Positions 17,986 through 29,290 of a stretch of DNA of 64,000 nucleotides are shown piece after piece. Position numbers and translations under genes: made by a program. The stretch spans positions 5,540,501 to 5,604,500 of the forward strand of contig NZ_CP086106.1 in assembly GCF_016765655.2 (NCBI RefSeq), read 5' to 3'. Within the stretch, counting starts at the first letter, position 1. Every line of letters starts with the position of its first letter. This stretch comes from Skermanella mucosa. GTDB taxonomy: Bacteria > Pseudomonadota > Alphaproteobacteria > Azospirillales > Azospirillaceae. The notes under the pieces are model-generated. The model was not told the origin of the DNA and ran no database searches. It saw nothing but the letters and a program-made list of their open reading frames with translations.

Positions 17986-19253
17986 CACCCGAAGATCTCC
18001 TGGACCCGGCGGAGCGACGCCGCCAGCGCGTCCACCTCGTCGAAGGTGTTGTAGAGCGCAAAGGAAGCCCGCGCCGTCGCCGGCACATTGTAGAAATCCA
18101 TCAGCGGCTGGGCGCAATGGTGCCCGGCCCGCACCGCGACGCCGGCCCGGTCGACGATCGTTCCGATATCGTGCGGATGGGCGTCGCCCAGCGTGAAGGA
18201 CAGGATGCTCGCCTTGTTCGGCGAGGTGCCGTAGATCCGCAGCCCCGGGATCTCCGACAGCTGCGCCGTCGCGTAGGCCAGCAGGTCGCGCTCGTGCGCC
18301 GCGATCCTGTCCAGCCCCAGCTCCATCAGGTATTCCAGTGCCGCGCCCAGCCCGATCACCTCGACGATCGCCGGCGTTCCGGCCTCGAAACGGTGCGGGA
18401 TGCCCTTGAAGGTCGTCTCCTCGAAGGTGACGCGGGCGATCATGTCGCCGCCGCCCTGGTAAGGCGGCATGGCTTCCAGGATCTCGGCCTTGCCGTAGAG
18501 CACGCCGATGCCGGTCGGGCCGTACAGCTTGTGGCCGGAGAAGACGTAGAAGTCGGCGTCCAGGTCCTGCACGTCCACGCCCAGGTGGGTGACGCCCTGG
18601 CAGCCGTCGATCAGCACCGGGATGCCCTTGGCGTGGGCGATCCGGACGATGTCCTTGACCGGGTTGATGGTGCCGAGCGCGTTGGACATGTGGCTGATCG
18701 CGACCAGCTTGGTCTTCGGCCCCAACAACTTCTCGTACTCGTCCATCAGCAGGGTGCCGGACTCGTCGATCGGCACGATCTTCAGGACGATGCCCCTCTC
18801 GGTCCGCAGCATCTGCCACGGCACGATGTTGGCATGATGTTCCATGTGCGAAATGACGATCTCGTCGCCTTCGCGCAGGTTGGTCCGCCCCCAGCTCGCC
18901 GCCACCAGGTTGATCGCCTCGGTGGCGCTGCGGGTGAAGACCACCTCGCGGTCCTCGCGGGCGTTGATGAAGCGCTGCACGGTCTTCCGCGCCGCCTCGA
19001 ACCGCGTGGTCGCGGTGGCGCTCAGCCAGTGGACGCCCCGGTGCACGTTGGAGTATTCCTCCGTCATGCAGGAAACCATGGCGTCGATCACCCGGCGCGG
19101 TTTCTGGGCGCTGGCGGCACTGTCCAGATAGACCAGCGGCTTGTCGTAGATGGTGCGCGACAGGATGGGGAAGTCCTTGCGGACCTCCTCCACGTCATAT
19201 CCCGTCGCCGTTCCGCTATCGAAACCCTGCCGCACCTTGGTGATCTCGTTCAT
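17985..19253 (-). CDS. sufS: Group II cysteine desulfurase
   Basis: A 422-residue PLP enzyme releasing sulfur from L-cysteine as persulfide. The PLP lysine is K242 in FSGHKLYGPTGIG, and the persulfide-carrying cysteine is C380 in VRAGHHCAQP. MEHHANIVPW, with the PLP-stacking histidine, is present. The short conserved loop around C380 marks it as SufS-type rather than IscS. It lies between sufD and sufU, 24 bases after sufD, and is translationally coupled to sufU. Confidence 0.96.
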   Translation of the reverse strand: MNEITKVRQGFDSGTATGYDVEEVRKDFPILSRTIYDKPLVYLDSAASAQKPRRVIDAMVSCMTEEYSNVHRGVHWLSATATTRFEAARKTVQRFINAREDREVVFTRSATEAINLVAASWGRTNLREGDEIVISHMEHHANIVPWQMLRTERGIVLKIVPIDESGTLLMDEYEKLLGPKTKLVAISHMSNALGTINPVKDIVRIAHAKGIPVLIDGCQGVTHLGVDVQDLDADFYVFSGHKLYGPTGIGVLYGKAEILEAMPPYQGGGDMIARVTFEETTFKGIPHRFEAGTPAIVEVIGLGAALEYLMELGLDRIAAHERDLLAYATAQLSEIPGLRIYGTSPNKASILSFTLGDAHPHDIGTIVDRAGVAVRAGHHCAQPLMDFYNVPATARASFALYNTFDEVDALAASLRRVQEIFG

Positions 19254-19277
19254 GTCGTTTCCTGATCCCTGGGAGCC

Positions 19278-20633
19278 TCAGACACGCTGGGTCTTCAGCC
19301 AGCCGGTAACCATGCCCTGGAAAGCCTCGCGCACCGTGTCGATCCGGACTTCCTCGATCGCGTCCGCCAGGAAGGCGGCGATCAGCAGGTTCCGGGCGCT
19401 CTCCAGGTCGATGCCGCGGGAGCGCAGATAGAACAGCTGGTCGTCGTCCAGTTCGCCGGCGGTGGCGCCGTGGCTGCATTTCACGTCGTCGGCGTAGATC
19501 TCCAGTTCGGGCTTGCTGTCGATCTCGGCCGTGTCGGACAGCAGCAGCGCCCGGTTCAGCTGGTAGCCGTCGGTCTTCTGCGCGTCCGGGCGCACGATGA
19601 TCTTGCCCTGGAACACCGCCTTGGCGTTGCCGTCGATGACGCCCTTGTAGACCTCGCGGCTGGTGCAGTGGGGCTGGGCGTGATCGATCACCGTGGTGGT
19701 GTCGCAGTGCTGCTGACCGTTCACCATGTAGGAACCCGACAGCCGGCATTCGACGCCCGTGCCGTTCAACACAGGCTTGATTTCATTGCGTGACAGCCGC
19801 CCGCCCATGGTCAGCACGAAATTGTCGTAGCTGGCGTCCTTGGCGAGGTCGGCGGTGACCGTCGCCATGTGGAAGGCCTGGGAGCTCTCCCGCTGCACCT
19901 TGTAGTGATGTAGCCGGGCGCCTTCGCCGGCCACGATCTCGGTCACGTGGTTGGCGAAATAGACGCCGTCCCCCTGCCCGACATGGTGCTCGACCAGCGT
20001 CGCCTCGGCGTTGGCCTCGGCCACCACCAGGATACGCGGATGGTGCATGGTCGGCTTGCCGGTTCCCGCACCGCCGCCGCTGCCGACGAACACGGCTTCG
20101 ATCGGCTCGCTCACTGCGACGCCCTTGGGCAGGTGGACGACCAGCCCATCAGCCAGGAACGCGGTGTTCAGCGCCTGGAACGGGTTGGCGTCGGTCACGC
20201 CGACATGGCCCAGGTAGCGCTCCAGCAGGGCGGCATGCCCGGTCAGCGCCTGCCTCAGGGAGGTCACGACGGCCCCCTCCGGCAGCGCGCCGACGGAGGA
20301 GAGGTCCGCGCGGAAGGCTCCGTCGACGAACACAAGGCGGTGCGACGCCTGCCCGGCCGGCATGACGGTCGGAAGCACGTCGATCGACACCGCCCCGCCC
20401 GCGGCGGACGCCGGTTCGAACGCGACCTTCTCCAGCGGGCGGAGGCTGGTGTAGCGCCACGCCTCGACCCGGGCGGTCGGGAAACCCTGCCGGCTGAACC
20501 GGGCGAGGCCGGTCTCGCGCAGCCCGGCCAGCCAGGGCAGCTCGCCGCCGGGAAGGGCGGCCGCCACCCGGCCGTGATGGTCCAGGTAGGGCTGGATCGT
20601 GTTGGTATCGGTCGTCATTGAATTCTTCGCCAT
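19278..20633 (-). CDS. sufD: SufD, Fe-S scaffold subunit
   Basis: A 451-residue beta-helix protein forming the SufBC2D assembly scaffold. Family segments are RVEAWRYTSLRPLEKV in the N-terminal part and, in the core, LSGSYMVNGQQHCDTTTVIDH, LEIYADDVKCSHGATAGELDDDQLFYLRSRGI. The ATG overlaps the sufC stop by one base (TGATG). A second in-frame ATG five codons in is an alternative. Complete. Confidence 0.95.
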   Translation of the reverse strand: MAKNSMTTDTNTIQPYLDHHGRVAAALPGGELPWLAGLRETGLARFSRQGFPTARVEAWRYTSLRPLEKVAFEPASAAGGAVSIDVLPTVMPAGQASHRLVFVDGAFRADLSSVGALPEGAVVTSLRQALTGHAALLERYLGHVGVTDANPFQALNTAFLADGLVVHLPKGVAVSEPIEAVFVGSGGGAGTGKPTMHHPRILVVAEANAEATLVEHHVGQGDGVYFANHVTEIVAGEGARLHHYKVQRESSQAFHMATVTADLAKDASYDNFVLTMGGRLSRNEIKPVLNGTGVECRLSGSYMVNGQQHCDTTTVIDHAQPHCTSREVYKGVIDGNAKAVFQGKIIVRPDAQKTDGYQLNRALLLSDTAEIDSKPELEIYADDVKCSHGATAGELDDDQLFYLRSRGIDLESARNLLIAAFLADAIEEVRIDTVREAFQGMVTGWLKTQRV

Positions 20634-21385
20634 CAGGCGGCCTCGTCCACGCCGAACTCGGCGTAGCCCTTCTCTTCCAGCTCCAGCGCCAGGCTCTTGT
20701 CGCCGGTGCGCACGATACGGCCGTTGGCCAGCACGTGGACCTTGTCCGGAACGATGTAGTCCAGCAGGCGCTGATAGTGGGTGATCACCAGGATGCCGCG
20801 CTCCGGGCCGCGCAGCGCGTTGACGCCGTCGGCCACGATGCGCAGCGCGTCGATGTCGAGCCCGCTGTCGGTCTCGTCCAGCACGCAGAACGCCGGGTCC
20901 AGGACGGCCATCTGAAGCACCTCGTTGCGCTTCTTCTCGCCGCCGGAAAAGCCCACGTTGACCGCGCGCTTCAGCATCTCGTCGGTCATGCCGAGCTGCT
21001 TCGTCTTGGCCCTGATCAGCTTCAGGAACTCCATGGCGTCGAGCTCCTTCTCCCCGCGCGCCTTGCGGATGGAGTTGAGCGCCGACTTCAGGAAGGTGGT
21101 GTTGGACACGCCGGGGATCTCGACCGGGTACTGGAAGGCCAGGAACACGCCCGAGGCGGCGCGCTCGTCCGGCTCCATCTCCAGCAGGTCCTGCCCCTTG
21201 TAGGTCACGCTGCCCTCGGTAACCTCATAGCCATCGCGGCCCGCCAGCGCATAGCCCAGCGTGCTCTTGCCGGCGCCGTTCGGCCCCATGATGGCATGCA
21301 CCTCGCCGGCGCCGATGGTCAGGTCCAGGCCCTTCAGGATCGGCTTGTCGGCGACGTTGACGTGAAGATTCTTGATTTCGAGCAT
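20633..21385 (-). CDS. sufC: SufC, ATPase of the Fe-S scaffold
   Basis: A 250-residue ABC-type ATPase. Walker A GPNGAGKST is at 34-42. The signature appears as FSGGEKKRNEVLQ and Walker B as FCVLDETDSGLD. DIDALRIVADGVNALR is typical of SufC. It drives conformational changes of SufBD. A gene for a DUF29 protein separates it from sufB, which is unusual because sufB and sufC are normally adjacent. Confidence 0.95.
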   Translation of the reverse strand: MLEIKNLHVNVADKPILKGLDLTIGAGEVHAIMGPNGAGKSTLGYALAGRDGYEVTEGSVTYKGQDLLEMEPDERAASGVFLAFQYPVEIPGVSNTTFLKSALNSIRKARGEKELDAMEFLKLIRAKTKQLGMTDEMLKRAVNVGFSGGEKKRNEVLQMAVLDPAFCVLDETDSGLDIDALRIVADGVNALRGPERGILVITHYQRLLDYIVPDKVHVLANGRIVRTGDKSLALELEEKGYAEFGVDEAA

Positions 21386-21425
21386 CGTTGCGGTTCCGTA
21401 TCGAATTGGGTTGGTGGCGGCGCCG

Positions 21426-21914
21426 TCAGGCGCGCTCGGGGAAGGCGGTATTCTCGGGCAGCCAGTCCGGATCGAGGATCTGGTCGAGCGTGTAGGGGCA
21501 TTCCGTCGGCAGGACGGCCGGATCCAAGCCGTCGTGGCGCTGGAGGCTCTTCGCCGCCAGCCGGCGGGCGGTACGATAGATGCCGTCCAGATCGATGCGT
21601 CGGACCAGCGACTTGCTCCGGGCGATCCGCCGTTCCGTCAGCGCGCGATGGGTATCGACGCTGTCTTCCCACCCGTCGCGCGGGTTCCGGGCCGGCGAAT
21701 GCTCCAGCTTCAGCAGGTGTTCGACCACCCGCACGAGATGGCTTTCCACCGCGGCCAGATCGCTGCCGCCCAAATCTTCGATCTCCTCGATCAGATGGTC
21801 AAGATCGAGGCCGTCCCAGCGGCGGGAGCGGAGCATTTCGGCCTGCTCGCGCGTCCACGCCACATAGTCCGTCTCATACTTGGTTTCGGGCTTGGATGCT
21901 GGCTGCCCTGTCAT
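21426..21914 (-). CDS. DUF29-family protein inserted in the suf operon
   Basis: A 162-residue protein with the DUF29 pattern: YETDYVAWTREQAEMLR near 13-29, DLDHLIEEIEDLG near 37-49, HLLKLEHSP, and a C-terminal CPYTLDQILDPDWLPE. The family is common in cyanobacteria and alphaproteobacteria and its function is unknown. It lies in the same direction between sufB (7-base gap) and sufC (about 40-base gap), so it must be co-transcribed. Whether it has a role in Fe-S assembly is unknown. It could also be a recent insertion. Confidence 0.88.
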   Translation of the reverse strand: MTGQPASKPETKYETDYVAWTREQAEMLRSRRWDGLDLDHLIEEIEDLGGSDLAAVESHLVRVVEHLLKLEHSPARNPRDGWEDSVDTHRALTERRIARSKSLVRRIDLDGIYRTARRLAAKSLQRHDGLDPAVLPTECPYTLDQILDPDWLPENTAFPERA

Positions 21915-21920
21915 GGCCTG

Positions 21921-23385
<1,465 letters not shown>

Positions 23386-23402
<17 letters not shown>

Positions 23403-23895
23403 GCTTCTCTCCTATTTCCCTCATAGTCCGTCCGGTCCGACGGTTATTCGTTGTCATGTCGGGCAATTGGTCGGGTGGCGGGATGAATGTCGGCACCGCC
23501 GTCATGTCCGCCAGCGAAACCTCTTCCAGCGCGCGGCGCACCGCGCGGTTGACCTTGTCCCAGTTGCCCCGCATGGGGCACAGGCTCTCGACATCGCAAT
23601 TCCCCTCCGCGCCGTCGACGCAGGCGGTCAGGGCGATCGGCCCGTCCACCGCGCTGATGATCTCGGCGATCGAGATCCCCTCGGCCGCGCGGGTCAGCCG
23701 GTACCCGCCGGCGGCCCCGCGGTGGGATTCCATCAGGCCGGCGGGGGCCAGCAGCTTCATGAGCTTCGCGACGGTCGGGGCCGGCACGCCGGTACGCTCG
23801 GCAAGCTGCGGGACGGTCTGGACGCAGGCGCCGTCGCGCGCCATGCGCGCCATCACGACGACCGCGTAGTCCGTCATCTTGCTGAGCTTGATCAT
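23386..23895 (-). CDS. Rrf2-family Fe-S-responsive regulator of the SUF operon
   Basis: A 169-residue Rrf2-type regulator starting [19 protein letters not shown], with a winged-helix domain ([20 protein letters not shown]). Candidate cluster-ligand cysteines are C92, C100 and C106 (ACVDG...NC...LCPMRGNW), the spacing seen in IscR-like sensors. Members of this class at the head of SUF operons repress them when holo. First gene of the operon, with a perfect palindrome just upstream of its start. The last 40 residues ([17 protein letters not shown]) extend beyond the usual domain. Naming as IscR or SufR-like is open. Confidence 0.93.
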
Positions 23896-23911
23896 ATCGG
23901 CGCCTCAATCC

Positions 23912-23926
23912 GTACCAATCTGGTAC
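23912..23926. promoter_or_regulatory. Perfect palindrome upstream of rrf2-suf, candidate operator
   Basis: GTACCA-N3-TGGTAC, a perfect inverted repeat located 17-31 bases before the regulator's ATG. It overlaps the expected core promoter or leader of the suf operon and is the best candidate site for autoregulation by the Rrf2 protein. The match to any published box was not tested. Confidence 0.5.
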
Positions 23927-24169
23927 TGATTAAGTGAGGAGCGCGGTGCGAAAGTCAAGGCGGAAGGTGGCCTTATCATAGGCCTTTCAGCGGGCTCGCG
24001 GAAGACCCAGTGCATTTGTGGGGCTTTAGGGACACAGGGGCAGACTGCGACATTCCGCCGCTATCAGCCCTGGGCCAGGGGCCCTATCCGGGAAGTTGGC
24101 CGCACCTGCACAATCCCGTGGATGGCGGCGAGCCGCCCACCGTCCACTGAACCGGTCAGGAGCACCATC

Positions 24170-24373
24170 ATGAGCACGGCCAACCTCGCCGATGCCAAAG
24201 CTGAACTCGGCGAACTGGTGGCGAAGGCCGCCTCAGGGGAAGAGGTCTGCATCATACGCCGAAGCAGGCCCATCTCGCTTGCCATGCTGAGGGCGCATAC
24301 CGAAACCATGTCTGCGCAGACAGGGACCGCCGGCGATTTCGTCCGCACCATGCGCGATGACAGCCGTCATTGA
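24170..24373 (+). CDS. Phd/YefM-type antitoxin
   Basis: A 67-residue protein starting MSTANLADAKAELGELVAKA followed by SGEEVCIIRRSRPIS, the Phd/YefM N-terminal fold. It ends FVRTMRDDSRH, the usual toxin-contacting tail. A GGAGC ribosome-binding site precedes the ATG. The middle is shorter than in typical relatives, missing some 15-20 residues after RRSRPI. The gene stops at TGATG, where a toxin would start, but only the first codons of the toxin remain. Confidence 0.75.
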   Translation: MSTANLADAKAELGELVAKAASGEEVCIIRRSRPISLAMLRAHTETMSAQTGTAGDFVRTMRDDSRH

Positions 24374-24403
24374 TGTATTGTCTCGACACTTGCCTCCGGC
24401 CCC

Positions 24404-24440
24404 GGAAAGAAAAGGCGGACGACCTCCCGGCCGCCCGCCT
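24404..24440 (-). terminator. Rho-independent terminator of asd
   Basis: On the minus strand, 29 bases after the asd stop, a 6-bp GC stem (24435-24440 with 24413-24418) with a partly paired interior is followed by TTTTCTTTCC. It overlaps the toxin remnant on the other strand. Confidence 0.6.
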
Positions 24441-24469
24441 CGCTCACTCCATGTTCCGCCGCCGGGCCG

Positions 24470-25486
<1,017 letters not shown>

Positions 25487-25545
25487 GGGATCAAGTTCCG
25501 TCCTGTTGCATGCCCGTACTGAGCGCAGGACGAACCCCCGATACG

Positions 25546-25579
25546 ACGAGGCCCCGTCCGTGTCCGGCGGGGCCTTCGT
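25546..25579 (-). promoter_or_regulatory. Leader hairpin upstream of asd
   Basis: An 11-bp stem with one bulged base (25546-25556 with 25568-25579) located 60-93 bases before the asd ATG. No T-run follows on the minus strand, so it is not a standard terminator. It could be a leader or attenuator element. No clear leader peptide was recognised. Confidence 0.35.
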
Positions 25580-25734
25580 GGTGGATGAAGCGTCTCTAAC
25601 CGATCAACGCATACCACCGGACGACGGCCCGCCGCAGCGGGTCGTTTTGCAGGTGGTAGTCTTGATGGCGCGCGAACGGTTCATGACCTGTCTGTTACCA
25701 AGGCTCCCGAAATTTGTAAAGCGTCCCTTTCGCC

Positions 25735-26271
25735 TCACCCCAGCGGGTATTCCCTCAACGGGTCATAGACCGGTCCGCCGTTGCCCGGCCGGCTCTCGAA
25801 CAGGGTGAAGTGCTCCACCCGGATCGGTCCGGCGCGGAACAGGCCGCGGTCCTGGATGAAGCGCCCGACCCGCTCCTGGGGCGTATCGCGCAGGCGGGCC
25901 AGGGTCACGTGCGGGCTGAAGCGCCGCTCCTCGCGCGGCAGCCCGGCGCGGACCAGCGCCGATTCGACCTTCTGGTTCAGGTGGACCAGGGCGTCGTTTC
26001 GCTCCACCCCGGCCCACAGAAGGCGCGCCCGGCTGCCGCTGCCGAACTGCCCGACCCCGTCCAGCACGAGGTCGAAGGCCGGGGCGGAGACGCTTCCCAG
26101 CGCCGCGTCGATGTCGGGCAGCAGGCCGTTCTCGACCTCGCCGATGAAGCGCACCGTCAAGTGCAGGTTCTCCGGCTCGGTCCAGCGGGCACCGGGCACG
26201 CCGCCGCCCAGGCCGACCAGACGCTCGCGGACGGCCTCGGGCAGCTCAAGGGCGACGAACAGACGGATCAT
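25735..26271 (-). CDS. thpR: RNA 2',3'-cyclic phosphodiesterase (LigT/ThpR)
   Basis: A 178-residue 2H-phosphoesterase. The two histidine motifs are HLTV at about 37-40 (ENLHLTVRFIGE) and HVTLARL in the second half. The fold opens cyclic phosphates on RNA ends. LWAGVER, a conserved core strand, is present. Length is typical. It follows the aldo/keto reductase gene in the same direction by about 40 bases. The physiological RNA substrate in bacteria is not settled. Confidence 0.93.
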   Translation of the reverse strand: MIRLFVALELPEAVRERLVGLGGGVPGARWTEPENLHLTVRFIGEVENGLLPDIDAALGSVSAPAFDLVLDGVGQFGSGSRARLLWAGVERNDALVHLNQKVESALVRAGLPREERRFSPHVTLARLRDTPQERVGRFIQDRGLFRAGPIRVEHFTLFESRPGNGGPVYDPLREYPLG

Positions 26272-26313
26272 AGCAACGCACCGCGAGCATCAGGGGCAGG
26301 ATCAGGAAGAGGA

Positions 26314-27357
26314 TCAGGGACAGGGGTTCGGGAACCGGGCGTTGACCTCCCCGATATCCTTCAACACCTCTTCGTCCAGCGTGATCCCGATCGAATCGAT
26401 GTTCGTCTTCAAGTGCTCCATCGACGTCGCGCCGATGATGTTCGAAGTCACGAAAGGCTGCCGGGTGACGAAGGCCAGCGCCATCTGCGCCGGGTCCAGC
26501 CCGTGGCGCTTCGCCACGTCCAGATAGGCCCGCACCGCCGCGTCGGCGTTCACCTTGTCATAGCGGGACTTGCGGTGGTCCAGCGCGCGGCGGGTCCCCG
26601 GCGGGATGCGTCCGTCCAGGTATTTGCCGGTCAGGGTCGCCGCCGCCAGCGGCGAATAGGCCAGCAGCCCGCACTGTTCGCGGATCGACACCTCGGCCAG
26701 CCCGTCCTCGTAGGTCCGGTTCAACAGGTTGTAGGCGTTCTGGACGCTGACCACCCGCGGCAGCCCCAGCTCGTCGGCCAGCCGCAGGAACGCCATGGTG
26801 CCCCAGGGCGTCTCGTTGGACAGGCCGACATGGCGGATCTTGCCCGAGCGGACCAGCTCGTCCAGCGCCCGCAAGGTCTCCTCGATCGGGGTGGCGCCCT
26901 CGTCGTCGCCGCCCTTCCAGCCGCGGGCGCCGAAGCGGGCCGTGGTCCGGTCGGGCCAGTGGAGCTGGTACAGGTCGATGTAATCGGTGCGCAGCCGGGT
27001 CAGGCTGTCCTCGACCGCGCGCACCAGGTTCTCCCGGTCCAGCCGGGCCTTGCCCTCGCGGACCCAGGCGAAGCCGCCGGGCGAGCGGCCGATCGCCTTG
27101 GTCGCCAGCACCACTTTGTCGCGCCCGCCCCGGCTGGCGAACCAGGAGCCGATGATCCGCTCGGTCGAGCCGTAGCTTTCCTCGATCGGCGGGATCGCGT
27201 ACATCTCCGCCGTGTCCCAGAAATTGACGCCGCGCTCCAGCGCGTAGTCCATCTGGGCGTGGCCTTCGGCCTCGGTGTTCTGGCGGCCCCAGGTCATGGT
27301 GCCCAGGCAGATCGCGCTGACCCGCACGTCGGTGCGGCCCAAAGGACGGTATTCCAT
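26314..27357 (-). CDS. Aldo/keto reductase, Tas-like
   Basis: A 347-residue NADP-dependent oxidoreductase. It starts MEYRPLGRTDVRVSAICLGTMTWG, the standard start for this subfamily. The catalytic tetrad can be read as D in FWDTAEMY, Y in the same motif, K in VVLATKAIG and H in LYQLHWPD. The C-terminal part has TSNIIGATSMEHLKTNI, binding the cofactor phosphate. Close relatives (Tas, YghZ-like) act on small aldehydes; the substrate here is unknown. The much longer in-frame extension upstream crosses the FIST gene and is rejected. Confidence 0.92.
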   Translation of the reverse strand: MEYRPLGRTDVRVSAICLGTMTWGRQNTEAEGHAQMDYALERGVNFWDTAEMYAIPPIEESYGSTERIIGSWFASRGGRDKVVLATKAIGRSPGGFAWVREGKARLDRENLVRAVEDSLTRLRTDYIDLYQLHWPDRTTARFGARGWKGGDDEGATPIEETLRALDELVRSGKIRHVGLSNETPWGTMAFLRLADELGLPRVVSVQNAYNLLNRTYEDGLAEVSIREQCGLLAYSPLAAATLTGKYLDGRIPPGTRRALDHRKSRYDKVNADAAVRAYLDVAKRHGLDPAQMALAFVTRQPFVTSNIIGATSMEHLKTNIDSIGITLDEEVLKDIGEVNARFPNPCP

Positions 27358-27407
27358 GTGGATCCTTGATTGACAGGCTTGAAGGTTCGCGGCCCCGGCG
27401 GGACGCT

Positions 27408-28559
27408 TCAGAGGAAAAGCGTGAGTACGCCGGTATAGCCGTAGAGCCTGTTGTGGGAAATCTCCCCATTGGCGAAAAATCCCACCAGCGGGAAATCGCC
27501 CAGCTGATCGCGGATCGCCTTCAACTCCTCGCTGTCGTCGCCGAACAGCGCCGGCCCGCGCGCCAGGCACGACACGTAGATACCGCCGCGTGGCGGTCCC
27601 GTCAGCCGCTTCTTCAGCATCGCCAGCATGCGTTCCAGGTCGGCCTCGGCGCTCGCCCGGTCGCGCCGCGCGAACATGATGCTGCGGCCCGGCTCGACCA
27701 TGTCGCCGATCGCGATCAGTCCGTGGTTCGGGTCGATGCCGACCAGGTTGCGCACCAGGTAATCCCCGGTGTCGGACCCGGTGATCGGAAGCGCCGCGAA
27801 GATATAGCCGGCGACCCGGCGAAGGTCGCGTGCCAGCAGTTCGCCGATGTCTTCCTTGAAGACCTCCAGCGCGGGCCTTCCGTCGATCTCGACGATGATG
27901 TTGTTCTGGGCGCGGGTGATCTTGTGGATCGGCCCGATCGGCGTGCATCCCTGGGTAAGGCCGGTCGCGACCGGCACCTCGGCGGAGAACAGCACGCCGG
28001 ACACGCCGCCCTCGACCACCGGGGCCGTGCCGGGTCGGCCGCCGAACTGCCCATAGTTGGTCCGCGACGAAGTCAGCCCGCCGACCAGGAAGCCTCCCAG
28101 CGCGTCGGACAGTTCGGGGATGATCTCATGGGTCTGCGGGTTGCGCGGGTCGCCATGGACCAGCCCCAGGACCGGGGCGTGGGTCTTCAGCCATTCCGCC
28201 GTCTCGGGCTCGAACCCCTCGATGCTCTCGGTGATCGGCGCCGGCAGGTGGAAGCTGCCGGGCGGAAGCTGGGCGGCCATCACCGCGATGGCCGGACGGT
28301 CGAACAGCTCCTCGCCCGTGGCGCAGACCCCGATCCCGACCGTGCCGACCCAGTCCTTGATGCCGGTGACCCCGCGCATCAGCGTCACGATGCTGACCGC
28401 GTCGGCCGCCAGCGCGTCCGAGATGTACAGGAAACCCAGGTTGCAGCCTTCGACCGGCCCCAGCTTGTCCAGGCAGGCCTTGACCGTGGTGCGCCAGTCC
28501 TCGCCGGTCGCGGCGGCAGAGGCGAAGCGGGCCCCCGTGGGTGCGTCCATCCCGCTCAT
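27408..28559 (-). CDS. FIST-domain sensory protein
   Basis: A 383-residue protein with FIST N and C domains. FIST_N spans about 25-215 (CNLGFLYISDALA, VGTVGIGVCATGEE, VGGLTSSRTNYGQF). FIST_C spans about 230-365 (LTQGCTPIGPIHKITRAQNNIIVEIDGRPALE, LPITGSDTGDYLVRNLVGID, GGIYVSCLARGP). The ending NGEISHNRLYGYTGVLTLFL is the family C terminus. The domain is thought to bind small ligands such as amino acids in signalling proteins. This one has no attached output domain. Its start overlaps the stop of the arylesterase gene by four bases (ATGA). Confidence 0.92.
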   Translation of the reverse strand: MSGMDAPTGARFASAAATGEDWRTTVKACLDKLGPVEGCNLGFLYISDALAADAVSIVTLMRGVTGIKDWVGTVGIGVCATGEELFDRPAIAVMAAQLPPGSFHLPAPITESIEGFEPETAEWLKTHAPVLGLVHGDPRNPQTHEIIPELSDALGGFLVGGLTSSRTNYGQFGGRPGTAPVVEGGVSGVLFSAEVPVATGLTQGCTPIGPIHKITRAQNNIIVEIDGRPALEVFKEDIGELLARDLRRVAGYIFAALPITGSDTGDYLVRNLVGIDPNHGLIAIGDMVEPGRSIMFARRDRASAEADLERMLAMLKKRLTGPPRGGIYVSCLARGPALFGDDSEELKAIRDQLGDFPLVGFFANGEISHNRLYGYTGVLTLFL

Positions 28560-29290
28560 CCCTTCGGATCCCGCTGCGGGAGATCGTCGAGCAGCCCGGT
28601 CAGATGCGGCAGGATGCCGTCCACCATGATCGCCACGCCCTGGGCATTGGGATGCATGCCGTCCTCCTGATTCAGCTTGCGGTCGAGCGCCACCCCTTCC
28701 AGGAAGAAAGGATAGAGGGGGACATCGTATTTCGCCGCGAGGTCCGGGTAAATCGCGTTGAAACGTTCGCCGTAATCACGACCCAGGTTCGGTGGCGCGT
28801 ACATTCCGGCGAGCAGGGTCGGGACGTTGCGCTCCTTCAGGATTGCCAGGATGGCATCCAGGTTCTCGCGGGTGGATGCCGGATCGATGCCGCGCAGTCC
28901 GTCGTTGGCGCCCAGCGCCACCACGGCGGCCCGGGGATTGTCGGCCAAGGCCCATTCCAGCCGCGCCCGCCCGCCGGCCGTCGTGTCGCCCGACACGCCG
29001 GCATTGATGACGTCCGCCTGGTAACCCTGGTCGCGCAACGCCCGCTGGAGCCGAGCGGTGAAGCCGTCCCGCTCGGGCAACCCGTAGCCGGCGGTCAGGC
29101 TGTCGCCCAGCGCCAGGATCCTGACCGGCTCCGCGGCGAGCGCGGACCATCCGGCCGGGGCGACCGCCGGCGCCGTCACCAGGGCCAGCAGCGCCAGCCC
29201 CGCGGCGGCGGCGGTCTTCGCACCTGCGTTGAAAAGCCGGTGGCACGTGCCATATCCGCTTGAGCTGTCACGAATGTCTGGAAGACCCAT
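28556..29290 (-). CDS. tesA: Arylesterase / TesA-like SGNH hydrolase
   Basis: A 244-residue SGNH hydrolase. A hydrophobic signal segment (about 22-50) is followed by ILALGDSLTAGYGLPE with the nucleophile Ser, block II GVSGDTTAGG, block III GANDGLRG and block V DGMHPN with the catalytic Asp/His. It is a secreted esterase/thioesterase type. The ATG lies in a CCATGG palindrome shared with the start of the divergent ABC gene, as in tesA-ybbA pairs of other bacteria. No good ribosome-binding site precedes this ATG, so the start is somewhat uncertain. Confidence 0.9.
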   Translation of the reverse strand: MGLPDIRDSSSGYGTCHRLFNAGAKTAAAAGLALLALVTAPAVAPAGWSALAAEPVRILALGDSLTAGYGLPERDGFTARLQRALRDQGYQADVINAGVSGDTTAGGRARLEWALADNPRAAVVALGANDGLRGIDPASTRENLDAILAILKERNVPTLLAGMYAPPNLGRDYGERFNAIYPDLAAKYDVPLYPFFLEGVALDRKLNQEDGMHPNAQGVAIMVDGILPHLTGLLDDLPQRDPKG

